NCBI GenBank assembly: GCA_958450365.1
Contig: CAUEEP010000891.1
Span: forward strand, 248,001 to 312,000
Reading direction: 5' to 3'
Length of the DNA: 64,000 nt
Source of the DNA: Mesorhabditis belari
Taxonomy: Eukaryota; Nematoda; Chromadorea; Rhabditida; Rhabditidae
Shown piece by piece: positions 11,801-20,985 of the stretch. Both the position numbers and the translations under genes were made by a program. Under the pieces are notes generated by a model. That model made no database searches, had not been told where the DNA came from, and saw only the letters and a list, made by a program, of their open reading frames with translations. Numbering within the stretch: position 1 is the first letter of the stretch; every line of letters starts with the position of its first letter.

Positions 11801-14800
11801 TACTATTAGATTCGTTACAAACATATCTAAATCCAACCTTTCATTCCCTTTCCATTTTGTCTCCATTTCTTAAAAGTTGTCTCCAATTCCTCTTCCAATG
11901 GCACAATCTCCTCAACTTTTTTCCTTTGACTTTTTGATTTTGGTGTTTCATTCAGAGCATCGACTTTCTTTTTCTTTCTCTCGATTGAAAGTGGAACTTC
12001 TTGGTCGCCTGAAAATGAAATGCAATGCGTTGAACTCTATGTTCTACAGGGTTGGCCAAAATTATCGTTACAATGCTCACTCACGCACAAATGCGAAAGC
12101 GAAATGGAAGAAAGCGAAAGGTAACAACTTCAGCAAATGTCAAAAAAAGTGAGGAATCGCCTGTTGAAAACGCGAAACTAATCGGTGCAGAAAATGTCAC
12201 AAAAATGGGTATTAAGCGAACATCCCTTAGAAGAATCATCAAAAACAAGCTCAAGTTAAAGGCCTACAAGAAAAATAAATCACAAATGCTATCAGTTGAC
12301 GCTATCAACCACACAAAACTGTTGATAGTTTGAAAAAAGCGCTCGAAAAGGCTTGGGAAGAGCTGGATCTCCTATACCTTGGGAAGAGCTGGATCTCCTA
12401 TACGATCGACGCTTTTCTACGACGTTTGGACGCCTGTGTAAAAGCTATTGGAGATCTGTTTGAAAAGGAATAGTTTCTAGGAATTTTTATGAGACAATAA
12501 AAGTTATTTTTAAGAAAAATCTTTGACCTTTTGCTTTTTATACAGAGACTTTTTTATATGTAACGGTAATTTTGGCCCACCCTTTACAATCACCTGCTTT
12601 TCTTCTCAATCACTAGGTTGAAACATTTCGTAAACCTTTATGAAGTTAAAAATAGAATAAAGCTTAGATGATAATAATCTGTTTTCTTTGTTCTAAACCA
12701 TTAATCACCATTAATCTCCCCGAAATTTCTCTTGATCTTGCGAACTCGCGATTTCTGACTCCCATCACTCCCACTTTGAGGGCTACTCTCTTTATTGCCC
12801 GTTGGAGTGAAGAATGACTCTAAACAAGATATATAAAATGATATACATAAGCCAGGGTTGTTTTAAAACCATTTTTGGCCATTGATCGGCTAGGGTCAAA
12901 GCCTGACTGCGCTAGAAACCAGATCTAGACCCAGATTCACAGGATGGCCCACAGTGCCACACTTCAGAGGGCCTAGATTGGCCAAAATTGATTCAATCGT
13001 TCCGATTTTCCTGGAAGTAAATCTCAAGTATGTCTCCTGTAACAGTGCCCATTATCTAATCAATTCAAACTTTCAACTTTTTTATATAACCTTCCAAAGT
13101 TGAGAGGCGAGTGTCGCTCGGCACGCTACTCATTCATGTCTTTTGAGACTCATCTTGTCAAAAATCTTGTTAAAATTGAATTTATTATGTTAAAAAACAA
13201 ATTTTCACATGCTCTACACAGTTTAATTGGAAAAATTCTTGAGAAATGTCACCAAAACTCACTTAATATGGTCTCTCAAAAATCCTATAGCGTGTCGAGC
13301 GACACTCGCCTCTCAACTTTGGAAGGTTATATAAAAAAGTTGAAAGTTTGAATTGATTAGATAATGGGCACTTTTACAGGAGACATACTTAAGATTTCCC
13401 TCCAGAAAAATCAAAACGATTGAATCAATTTTGGTCAATCTAGGCCCTCTGAAGTGCGGCGATATGATTGTGGACTACCCTGTAGTCTGGCTTAGGTTTT
13501 ATTTGATCTACCTAGCTCTGGGACATCTTAATCTAATATCAATATCTAGACTTTTTAACTATTTAAATTATAAGTCTTACCCAATGACTGCAAATTGGAC
13601 AAAGCTCCAGAGTTTTCCTTTCGTTCGATGCTGGAAATTGATGCCAAGAGAAGCTCATTGTAGTTGATGTCTTTAATCGCTGAATAAAGATAAAGATAAA
13701 GATTTTAGTTTATAATTTTTATAATCTAGCTTACTTTTTGGTGTAGTTGGCTGTCTTTCACGGAATTGTTGAGTTCTAAGCTGAAGCGCTCCATTTCCAG
13801 TATTCCTGGGCTCGGCTCTCGGCGTGAAAAAACACTCTGGTTCATCTAGAGTTTTTAAATTTGAAGAAAATATTTCCTAGCACATTTCCTAGTTGTTATG
13901 AAGGACTTTTTAGTTTAGAAGAACTTAGTATACAAGGCCTCAATGCACTGTACAGGCATTATCAATTCCTAGCTCAATGTTCCAGAACTTCCGGAACAAA
14001 ATATTCAACCTTGTTAGCTGAATATCTTTTGCATCGCCTGACTGTAATGAAATTAAACCTAATGCAAGGCTTACTGTAACGGTTTACTGTTAACTGTTAC
14101 TGTAACTGGAGAGTCCAACTGGAGAGAGAGAGTTTAGTAGCAGCTAAACCGAGAAGCGCGCCGCTGGACCTCACATCTTTCATGCAGTTTTTCTCAGGAT
14201 TGGCTAGCCCAATCCAGCTCTGATTTATATCATTTGAAAGCCTGAATTGTCCTGAGATTTTTTGCTAAATTGCACTGATCAAAAACTTTTTCCAGACAAG
14301 TTACGAATCGGCTCTAAATCCATCAATATCGTCTTTTTGAGTACCGTATTTTCTCTAATAGTAGTCTCCATGAGCGCCGCCTAAATTTCTAAATCTCGAG
14401 AACCGCTTATCAGAACCTATCGATGTGGGGTCGGAAAATGTAGCTGAAGATGAGATCTAGTGGGGGATTAGAGTGTTGAGCTTCTGGGAAAAATTGGAAA
14501 CTGTAAAGTAGGCATTAACTCGGCTCGGCGGAGTGCACTACTATTAGAGAGAAGACGGTATTAGATTGATAATTAAGTCTTTTCATTCCTTTTCATTCCT
14601 TTTCATACTTTCATTGAAAAATATCAAATTCATCAATGAATCGATGGTTTCCTCTAAATAAAAAGTGTTTATTGCTGCAATTTCTCATCTTTTTAAGTAA
14701 ATTTCGTGAAATCACTTGTTTTTGCGTAAAAAAACTATCAAAAACCTCTGCAAAGAAATTGGCTTAATGAATTTCTCTGAAAATTTAGCTATATACCAAA

Positions 14801-17800
14801 CTTTTTGTGCTCTATCTTTTATCTATTGACACCAAAATAGGTTTCCTTAGCCAAAATCTCTAAACCGTATCATCGAGCATCATTTTTGACTACCCGACTT
14901 CACGCTTCCAAAAGAATTCCAGACATAAGTCATTTTAAAGCCGTTTTAACGTTATTTTGCAGAAAAATAAGTAACCTTTTTAATGAAAAGGAACCAAAAA
15001 GACTTATTCATCAATCTAATAGCTATTAATCAATCTATTAGCTACGTTAACTCACCTCCTGAATCGCTCTCTGAATCTATTATGATCACTTCCTCATCAA
15101 TGACTCGATCGTCTTTCTCCCAAAGTTTTGGAGTAAGTACTCTAGGCTTTGGAGGCATAACTTTTGTCGGAATCGCTTAATTTTTCGAAATTTTAAGATA
15201 GAAAGCATATTCTAAAGCTAAATTTAAAGCTTTACATACTTCTAAAAGCGTTGGATAAGCGAGCGAGCAAACGAGGAGCAAAAGAGCGATCAAACGGGAA
15301 ACTTTGGCAAATGAAGAACTCGGGGTTGCTGGAAAAGAATGAATGAGATTTTTTTGAAATATAAACCTTAACCTATATTATTTTAGTTTTAGATTTGGCT
15401 ATTGCTTTTTAAAATAATGTTTTATGAGTTCTTTTTGAACGGACTTTTTTCTGAGGAAGGTTTTGGTGTCTCGATTGTACATTTTACAGAATTTTTTTGA
15501 TTTTCATCTTCCTCATTACGCAGCATTCTCAAAATATAAAATTTAAGCTTTAAATCAAAAAGTGTAAAGAGTTTAAAAGAGTTATTGTTTAAAATGTAAA
15601 CTTGCCAAGAAGTTGTTTGAAAAAATGAATTCAGAGCTTTATCAATAAGAAAATCTCAAAAGAAAAGAAAACAAAGAGAAAAGAAAACAAATTTGAATCA
15701 AAAGATTTAAAAAAATAACAGATTTCAATGTCTTTTTCTATAGAAATTTTTGAATTCAAGGAATTTTTAAGATTTCAGCAATTTCTGTCTATACTTGCCA
15801 TTGGCTAATCACTAAAATTTCCTTCTTGAACAATTGTCGGATAGCAGATCGAACAATTATTGGATAGCTGATAGCAGATCGAACAATTATCGGAGAGCTG
15901 ATAGCAGATCGAACAATTATCGGAGAGCTGATAGCAGATCGAACAATTATCGGATAGCTGATAGCAGATCGAACAATTATCGGAGAGCTGATAGCAGATC
16001 GAACAATTATCGGATAGCTGATAGCAGATCGAACAATTATCGGAGAGCTGATAGCAGATCGAACAATTATCGGATAGCTGATAGCAGATCGAACAATTAT
16101 CGGAGAGCTGATAGCAGATCGAACAATTATCGGAGAGCTGATAGCAGATCGAACAATTATTGGATAGCTGATAGCAGATCGAACAATTATCGGAGAGCTG
16201 ATAGCAGATCGAACAATTATTGGATAGCTGATAGCAGATCGAACAAAATTATTGGATAGCTGATAGCAGATCGAATCAAAACTAGAGATAGGATTACTAG
16301 CAAATGTTTACACGTTTTAGAAAACAAAAGAAGAACTTTTCCTCTCACCATACCTAAGAGAAAACGTTCAATTCGACAAAACGATTCTTTTATGGGTTGC
16401 GGAATATAAAACATGCTCGCCCTTGGGATTCGAACCCGCGACCTTTCGCTTACCGGGTGAACCCTCTGCCAAGGAGCTACACCGATAAATCCCATCTCCG
16501 CCAGGATAGGCAAAACCTTACTGTTCCTTACAACAAAGCCTAAACTTTTCAGATGGATAAGCGAGCATCGAAAGCTGCAAATCTGCAACTTTTTCGCCGT
16601 TGGCTTGGCGGGTCTTTTCTTCTTTGCAATCGGAATTGTCAAGAAGAGCGGTGATGGAGTGACCGGAGTGGTGGGGATTTCTATAGAAGGATTCATCGAA
16701 AAAACTTTTCTAAACAATCTTGTAATTGTTTTAGAGATAAAACTTTAAACTAATGAGAATTGAAAGTAAGGTTTCGAGGTCTAAATTCGTTTACTTTGTG
16801 CCAAAATCTCGAGTAAACGCACTCTTTCCAGTGCACTTACTTCTGCATTTTTCTCTTCATAACGGCTTGATATCGGAGATTCAAGTGCGCCAAAAAGGGT
16901 GCGTTTCGGCAAGAGTTGAGCACAAAGTACAAGTCTTTTAAATTTGTACAGCTTGAATACAGGCTTGGCCTAATAGTAAGAGGCCCTGGACCTGGCCCTG
17001 GACCTGGCCCTGGACCTGTAGCTTTATACTTGTAAGTAAATAAGCTTGTAAGCACACAACCTTGTAATGAAGTTATCAATTTGCATATCTAATCTATATC
17101 TCTTTTCAAATTCAATACCCTAATTCAAGTTTTAGGCACTTTTCTTCGCGATTTACCTTGTAATGGGCGCGAATTGTGGAGCTTATTGGAAATGTGCGGC
17201 GCTTGTTTCAAGGTGAGATTTGAAATTTTAGCATAAAATATTCAAGTAACTAATTCAAGTAACTAAATCAAACAAAGTCGTAAATGCAAATTCACAAATC
17301 TTCAATTGTATCTCCAAGTTAAGATACACAGCAATCAAATAGCTTTCCACTGTTGATTTACATAGTTCTGATCTGGCTTGCTTGGCTTAGCTTGGCTTTA
17401 CTACAAACTTGACACTGTTTTCTGTATTTATCGTTAACTCTTGCTCTACTTCGGTCTAAGCCAGTCTACAGGTACTAGGAATAGCTGGGAACTAGATCTG
17501 GACCTGGTTTCTGGCCTGGCTTAGCTTAGCTTTACTACAGACCTAGTAAGAAGCCTTGGACCTAACTTTTGCTCTACTTTTGTTTAATCCAGCTTACAGT
17601 CCTAGGACCTGATTAGACCCGGGATTAGACATTTTCACCGGGTAGAAATTGTTTATCTGGCTTACAGCTTTTATAATTAGGGTCTAACTTGAGCTGAGCT
17701 TTAGGGCTTGGAATATTTTGACAAAACTCAGTTTGAATACAATTCAACAACACCTTTCATCTACGCTTCATCTTTTTGGAATAAAATCGAGCCCAAATCT

Positions 17801-18478
17801 AAATATATATCTTTTAGCTATTTAACATCTCAATTTTCCAGACAATATGCTCATTTTGTTCTCTCGGTGAATCAATTCATGAAATGCTTAGCCTTAGCGA
17901 CAGCGCCGGGTAGTTGGCTGCTCTTTGTACGGGATGAGAAAGGTTTGTTTGCTTGAAGTATTAGATTCGAATCCTACTGTATCCAGAGCTAATTACTATA
18001 TCTTACGGTATCTAAACCAATCATACACGTTTTTAGATGTTGTTCAATGGTCTTACGTGTATTACCTCAACGGTGCTTTATTGATTGTGGTGAGTTTTTG
18101 CGTGAGAATAGGTCAGGTGTACTTTGTGCTCAAAACGGATCCTTCCTAGTGCACTGAAGCCTTCATTTTCTCACAATGAAATGTGGAAAGCAAGCTTAAT
18201 GACACGGATTTTTACTAATTTACTGTTAATTCGCCAAAATTTAGGTCCATCTTTTTGTATTTACTTAGCTGATCGAATTGTTAAAATTCTTAAAGCTATT
18301 AGATGAATAGCTTTTAAATACAATTATTATTTAGGCAAATGTTGTTTTTTTCTTCATGTGTTCGGATAAACCAGCGGCTTTCACGAAAATGACTCGAGAT
18401 AATCCAACGGGAAAAATGCTTGCATCACCCGACAATCATCTCGAGAGAATACATCAAGAAACAATCATTCCTGCATAA
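2845..18478 (+). CDS. SLC17-type major facilitator transporter
   Basis: Thirteen exons give 473 residues, the usual length for this family: 2845-2994, 3101-3222, 3599-3704, 3750-3893, 4386-4458, 4546-4670, 4714-4818, 7242-7345, 16553-16670, 17136-17212, 17842-17942, 18037-18089, 18335-18478. Family marks visible in order are NFTIICM in the first segment, RFIQGVSYAAD (family RxxQG), LGWKFSFYAHA, LTYMPQYFH, TSTGILSAVAALIHAPIK, GYCSDKIT, ALVSRQYAHFV and a final QWSYVYYLNGALLIV helix. SLC17 proteins move organic or phosphate anions across plasma or vesicle membranes; the substrate cannot be told here. Intron 3 (45 nt) starts with GC. Intron 7 (2.4 kb) and intron 8 (9.2 kb) are swollen by transposons, and intron 8 holds an antisense gene. 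The exon 1 donor (gtcagg) and exon 9 donor are the least certain joins. All other phases agree. Confidence 0.85.
4976..5491 (-). mobile_element. RTE-type retrotransposon 3' fragment
   Basis: A 171-residue minus-strand frame contains RKRLRWAGHVARRTDDRW, PIGRPATRW and a closing DREMWKQ block. This is the characteristic tail after the reverse transcriptase in many non-LTR elements, often annotated as endonuclease-reverse transcriptase. The polymerase and endonuclease domains are absent, as expected for 5'-truncated insertion. It lies in intron 7 of the transporter gene. Confidence 0.85.
5610..5715 (-). tRNA. tRNA-like relic or tRNA-derived SINE head
   Basis: Read on the minus strand there is an A-box-like ggcctaacggatagcg and, further on, a T-arm-like agagttcgattc with a matching cctgatcc stem. 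The A-box part is repeated in tandem. The anticodon region is not convincing, so this is a tRNA-derived fragment rather than a working gene. Confidence 0.3.
5716..6180. other. Intronic AT-rich sequence, no gene
   Basis: Part of transporter intron 7. Roughly 5,920-6,020 recurs in inverted orientation near 63,120-63,200 (shared ggatcatttca and gaaaaagccggtttttt), so it belongs to a dispersed repeat. Confidence 0.5.
6181..6385 (+). repeat. Dispersed repeat, copy 1
   Basis: About 200 bp starting tttggtcactcgcatttcg and ending near ttcttatgcatgta. Two further copies lie at 63,271-63,478 and 63,752-63,953 in the same orientation. It contains a short direct duplication agtttataacagttataac. No coding frame is seen. 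Confidence 0.85.
6390..6480. repeat. aact/taat simple repeat
   Basis: Degenerate run of taactaac and aattaact units, about 90 bp. Confidence 0.85.
6755..7210. mobile_element. hAT-like MITE with 8-bp target duplication
   Basis: A 456-bp element starts gggagtgggacaaatg and ends catttgtcccactccc, with inverted arms of about 130 bp (both contain gcgcacc and acgcgaaaaaagg-type words). It is flanked on both sides by the same 8 bases, agtttcag (6,747-6,754 and 7,211-7,218). An 8-bp duplication is typical of hAT elements. It has no ORF. It sits in transporter intron 7, 31 bp before exon 8. Confidence 0.85.
7540..7612. repeat. Short tandem repeat (tgaggtactgaggtaagtac)
   Basis: Imperfect units of about 10 and 20 bp built from tgaggtac and gtaagtac, in transporter intron 8. 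Confidence 0.9.
7864..15158 (-). CDS. Nested multi-exon gene, zinc-finger-like protein
   Basis: Lies wholly inside transporter intron 8 on the opposite strand. Exons: 15158-15056 (ATG, acidic start ending IIIDSESDSG), 13845-13735, 13679-13581, 12819-12709, 12008-11838, 11276-11208, 11030-10944, 9786 to about 9517, 9414 to about 9080, and a last exon 8067-7864. The first eight introns all fall in phase 1, so the internal exons are symmetric. Early exons are charged and low-complexity, suggesting a nuclear protein. Exon 9 has CFECKKKYS followed by HMERLH, a CxxC plus HxxxxH spacing like a BED or C2H2 zinc finger. The join from exon 9 to the last exon is unresolved because a MITE and a 9-bp satellite lie between. 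The last exon encodes about 67 residues rich in acidic and hydrophobic residues. I do not recognise the family. At least 500 residues are predicted. Confidence 0.6.
8105..8525. repeat. 9-bp satellite, tagatctWg type, about 47 copies
   Basis: Units of tagatcttg and tagatctag alternate irregularly for 420 bp. Because the unit is 9 bp, several frames stay open on both strands (LDLQDL, RST and DLV periodic peptides). It lies between the last two exons of the nested gene. I treat the long ORFs here as artefacts of the repeat. Confidence 0.95.
8709..9048. mobile_element. Fold-back MITE
   Basis: Near-perfect terminal inverted repeats of about 32 bp (8,709-8,740 and 9,017-9,048, core ggcgcttgtggcgtatata), with a second pair of inverted blocks inside (8,787-8,830 and 8,897-8,939). 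The whole 340 bp can fold back on itself. No ORF. Confidence 0.9.
9930..10615 (-). mobile_element. Tc3/Tc1-like transposon remnant, rearranged
   Basis: The minus strand encodes SRDLNVIEHLWAFIKTKLKG, the third catalytic block of Tc1/Tc3 transposases, followed by an FERQL tail. The final segment (LVDRMPRRLQAVIAA) occurs twice in opposite orientation (9,942-10,005 and 10,275-10,352), so the copy is a partial inverted duplication. A sequence agacttttgtccatgactgta at 10,590-10,611, with a partial repeat at 10,390, looks like a terminal repeat. Confidence 0.75.
11270..11580. repeat. Direct duplication of about 145 bp
   Basis: Sequence 11,272-11,415 (ctgtttctggaagtgttaga onwards) is repeated at 11,431-11,575 with few changes. 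The left copy contains the acceptor of nested-gene exon 6, so the duplication creates a second potential acceptor for that exon. Confidence 0.8.
12047..12585 (+). mobile_element. Internally deleted Tc1/mariner-type element
   Basis: Terminal inverted repeats agggttggccaaaattatcg and the matching cggtaattttggcccaccct bound about 540 bp. Inside, a plus-strand frame reads GIKRTSLRRIIKNKLKLKAY, typical of the second helix-turn-helix of nematode Tc1/mariner transposases. A C-terminal scrap follows directly, so the catalytic core has been deleted. It sits in the intron between nested-gene exons 4 and 5. Confidence 0.8.
12961..13456. mobile_element. Long fold-back element (about 500 bp)
   Basis: Arms of roughly 190 bp are inverted copies: acttcagagggcctaga at the left matches tctaggccctctgaagt at the right, and the inner words gcgagtgtcgctcg and cgagcgacactcgc pair. 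The centre is about 120 bp of unrelated sequence. It lies in the intron between nested-gene exons 3 and 4. Confidence 0.85.
14342..14560. mobile_element. MITE, family A copy 1
   Basis: Terminal inverted repeats taccgtattttctctaatag and ctattagagagaagacggta. A second copy is at 59,190-59,411. About 65 bp upstream of the left terminus is also shared by both copies, so the mobile unit may be larger. Confidence 0.85.
15829..16278. repeat. 30-bp tandem repeat, about 15 copies
   Basis: Unit ctgatagcagatcgaacaat plus tatcggagag, with a variant in which gag is replaced by tag. Because the unit is a multiple of three, a 141-codon frame (ADSRSNNYR repeats) stays open. It lies about 670 bp upstream of the nested gene and has no promoter, splice or family support as a gene. 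Confidence 0.95.
16413..16500 (-). tRNA. tRNA-Thr-like degenerate sequence
   Basis: On the minus strand the order A-box-like gtgtagctccttggcagagg, anticodon-loop-like ccggtaa (GGT), and T-arm-like gcgggttcgaatccc is seen. The acceptor stem does not pair and the anticodon and T stems have mismatches, so it is a pseudogene or the head of a tRNA-derived SINE. It lies just upstream of transporter exon 9. Confidence 0.35.
16982..17018. repeat. 12-bp tandem repeat ggccctggacct, three copies
   Basis: Three perfect units in a transporter intron. Confidence 0.95.
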
Positions 18479-18479
18479 T

Positions 18480-18963
18480 TCTTTTGTTTCTGTGCACTTT
18501 TTTTATCATTACAGATAGGATCTCTATGAATTTGGTACATAAATATTTTACCATTTGTTTGAATTTCAAAACTTTCTTCAATATTAGTGAGTTTGAGAGT
18601 TTTAGGTTACTGTAACTGTAAAATCTTGCCGTTTATGCTAGAGAGTTCGTTTTTCTCAGTAGCAAAATCGGTGAAATGCACCGTAAACCTGAGCTTTGCG
18701 TAAATCTTTTCAAGTTCGGGTTCTTTGTTCTCAAAACCGTGATGAGACAGGTACAAATCACCCAGAAAGTTGATGTAAATCAGTGTTGAAATGCAACAAA
18801 AAAGTGCTACTCTTTTGTAGAAAACATCACAAATTTATTGAATAGCGTTATTTATCTATTAAGGTGGTAACTTCGTGAAACTCTGGCACCTGACGAGCGA
18901 ACACGTTGCTTAAAATTTATTATACATACACAAACGAGCTATGTTGTCTGTATTTGCTCTTTT
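18480..18963. other. Intergenic space between convergent genes
   Basis: Lies between the stop of the transporter (+) and the stop of gene Z (-), so it must hold both 3' UTRs. The first 70 bp are repeated downstream of the duplicated last exon at 57,941-58,007. No gene is seen. Confidence 0.5.
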
Positions 18964-20404
18964 TTACGCTCTAGAAAGCAACCAAAAAGGTGCCTTTATG
19001 AGAAGAAATAAAATTTTGAGTAATAGATCTAAACACTTGCTTATAGCTCTCACTAAACCAGCTAAAGGACGAAAGAAAAGAAAAGAAACGTAGTCGCCAC
19101 GTAAAACAAAATGCGCAGAAATTTTGATGATTGCTAAAAAAATACCGATTAGCAAAACAATAAAAACTCTATTAGAATGAGAAATTTTTCGCCAAATTGA
19201 ACAAATCCTGCTCACTGCGGATCCCGGTGCCCGGCTTTCAGTCCCGGCGGTGAAGCGACTTGTCTAAAGCAAATCAGTAAATATTATATATCCACAATCT
19301 ACTCTATCCAAAAACATCAGACATCAGAGAATCAGACCAAAAGTAGCTAGATCGGATAAAAACTAAAGGTAGTTTCCAAAAGTTGCCAAGTTTGGTTTTG
19401 AAAAATTTCTCTATACACGTTTTCCAGAGACTTGCCTGGCTGCTCGGGAAATTTCGCAACGCCATACAAATCATCGGCATGCTGGCGGGCGAAATTTGAT
19501 TATTGAAAACAGCCAAAATCTCCTCTCGCGTGTATTTCCGTGTCGCCTAAATTCATTTGCCTTCACACTTTCAATGACAAAATTTCAACCGCAAGCTTTT
19601 CAAAGTAAATGCGGCAAATGTTGAAAAGAGCATCGTTCAACGGTTTCTGGAGATCAACGTCACTCCGAGTTTGCCTCAATTGTTGCTCAATTTCTTTAAT
19701 CGTTGCAATTAGTTTATCGACAAAGAGGAGACATTTCTGGGGCGTCCATAAAGCGGCGGCGCTGGGATCCTGGAAATTGTTGAAATTTGGACTTTAAAAC
19801 GAAAATGTAAACCGTGCAAAATGTAACTAGATTGCGAATTTCAAAAAGATTTTGTGCAATTTCCAACTATCTCGATACTTGATTACGAAATCTACCTCTC
19901 CCAAGCGTTCGATGATGTTGTCTTCAAGGCGTTTCGGGTCGATACTTTGACGATTCCAGTTAAATTCAAGGCAGAAAAACTAAAAGAAACTGCGGCTTTC
20001 GTGTTTGATTAACGCCTTTGCTTTTGACGGAGAACATCAGTTTTTATTTTTAAATCTTTAAATTCTGTTCTTTTTATGTTTACATATTCGTTTTTTCCAC
20101 TGTCTCACCTTCTTAAGATGACGGAGCCAGTTCGGTTGAAGGTCTTGCCACAGCTTGTAAGACTGAAGCGCCGACATTGTTGCCTAAACTTTGAGATTTC
20201 CACGAAAACCTAATCAAAGACTTCAATTTCTTTGGGCAGTACGTGAAAGGTTTGCATCAATATCTCGGCATTATTTCTCATCAAGTCTTCACCGAGTCGA
20301 TTCACCGAGGCTCTGGGAATCTTTTTGCGAGCGGCTTCCTCATTGAAATGATTGATGTTTTCTCGGAAGGCTTTCAACAAATCTTCTTTAGTAAAGTTGG
20401 CCAT
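18964..20404 (-). CDS. Gene Z, unidentified protein with C-terminal membrane segments
   Basis: Six exons, all introns in phase 0: 20404-20222, 20183-20109, 19979-19896, 19769-19590, 19546-19316, 19263-18964, giving 350 residues. A TTTAG three bases before the ATG fits a trans-splice acceptor. The N-terminal two thirds are soluble and helical (MANFTKEDLLKAF, then CLLFVDKLIATIKEIEQQL). The last exon encodes two hydrophobic stretches (VFIVLLIGIFLAII and LLLKILFLLIKAPFWLL), so the product is probably tail-anchored. Donors of introns 1, 4 and 5 (gtcttt, gttgaa, gttttt) are weak and chosen by frame. The family is not recognised. The inverted-repeat arm ends inside intron 5, so the right-arm copy lacks the membrane exon. 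Spacing of about 200 bp to the ORF upstream suggests an operon. Confidence 0.5.
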
Positions 20405-20598
20405 TTGCTAAAGTTATAACAATCTGTTTATAACAAGAATTTATGAATACAAATTTCAGTATTGGCATTGGAAGTGTGTTTTTTGTTTAACTTTTTGCCT
20501 AGGATTTTTTTGGAGGATTCTTATGTATTTTTTTTACAAAGATCTAGAGCTAAAACACTAGTTCGGCTAAAACAGTGTTCGGCTTGTGAAAGTCATAT

Positions 20599-20838
20599 TT
20601 ATTTGGCCCTGATTTGTGAAAAAGTCAAACCGTTCTCCTTGTTTGAACAAACCTTTGAACAAACGTGGAACATATTTCGGCATTCCTCATGGAGAGCTAC
20701 GGCCATTCTCTCGAGCATTTCTTCTAAAAATGCAAAGTCAATAATTTTTTGCCAGCTCGCAAAGTTGTCTCTTAAGAACACCACTTTGTTCATGTAATTT
20801 TCTGAACCAACCTTTCGCACTTTGAGGACCATTACCAT
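20599..20838 (-). CDS. Small ORF between Y-left and Z, hypothetical
   Basis: A 79-codon frame starts at an ATG 14 bp after TTTTAG, which could be a trans-splice acceptor. It contains a plausible amphipathic helix (FAFLEEMLERMAVALHEE). It sits 147 bp after the stop of Y-left and 195 bp before Z on the same strand, the spacing expected in a nematode operon. In the right arm only its first few codons survive before a deletion. No family is recognised, and it could instead be part of a longer spliced gene. Confidence 0.3.
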   Translation of the reverse strand: MVMVLKVRKVGSENYMNKVVFLRDNFASWQKIIDFAFLEEMLERMAVALHEECRNMFHVCSKVCSNKENGLTFSQIRAK

Positions 20839-20985
20839 TCAGCCCGGTCAAACTAAAATCAAACAAAACCTTCAAAATCAATCTTTGGAAAAATTCTCAA
20901 TTTACTGTAACAGAAATGATATTTTAACAGTGCATATGTCAATATTTCAAATAGTAATTCAAAATTTTATCAAGTTCGAGCTCGG

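Noticed and set aside
15834..16259. 141-codon ORF of SNNYR repeats
   Set aside because: It is the translation of a 30-bp tandem repeat inside an intron; the start codon and flanks have no gene features.
15829..16278. CRISPR-like array (30-bp repeats)
   Set aside because: Repeats are head to tail with no spacers, in a eukaryotic intron.
20462..20797. 111-codon plus ORF
   Set aside because: It lies opposite the small minus-strand ORF and the 5' flank of Z and has no recognisable features.
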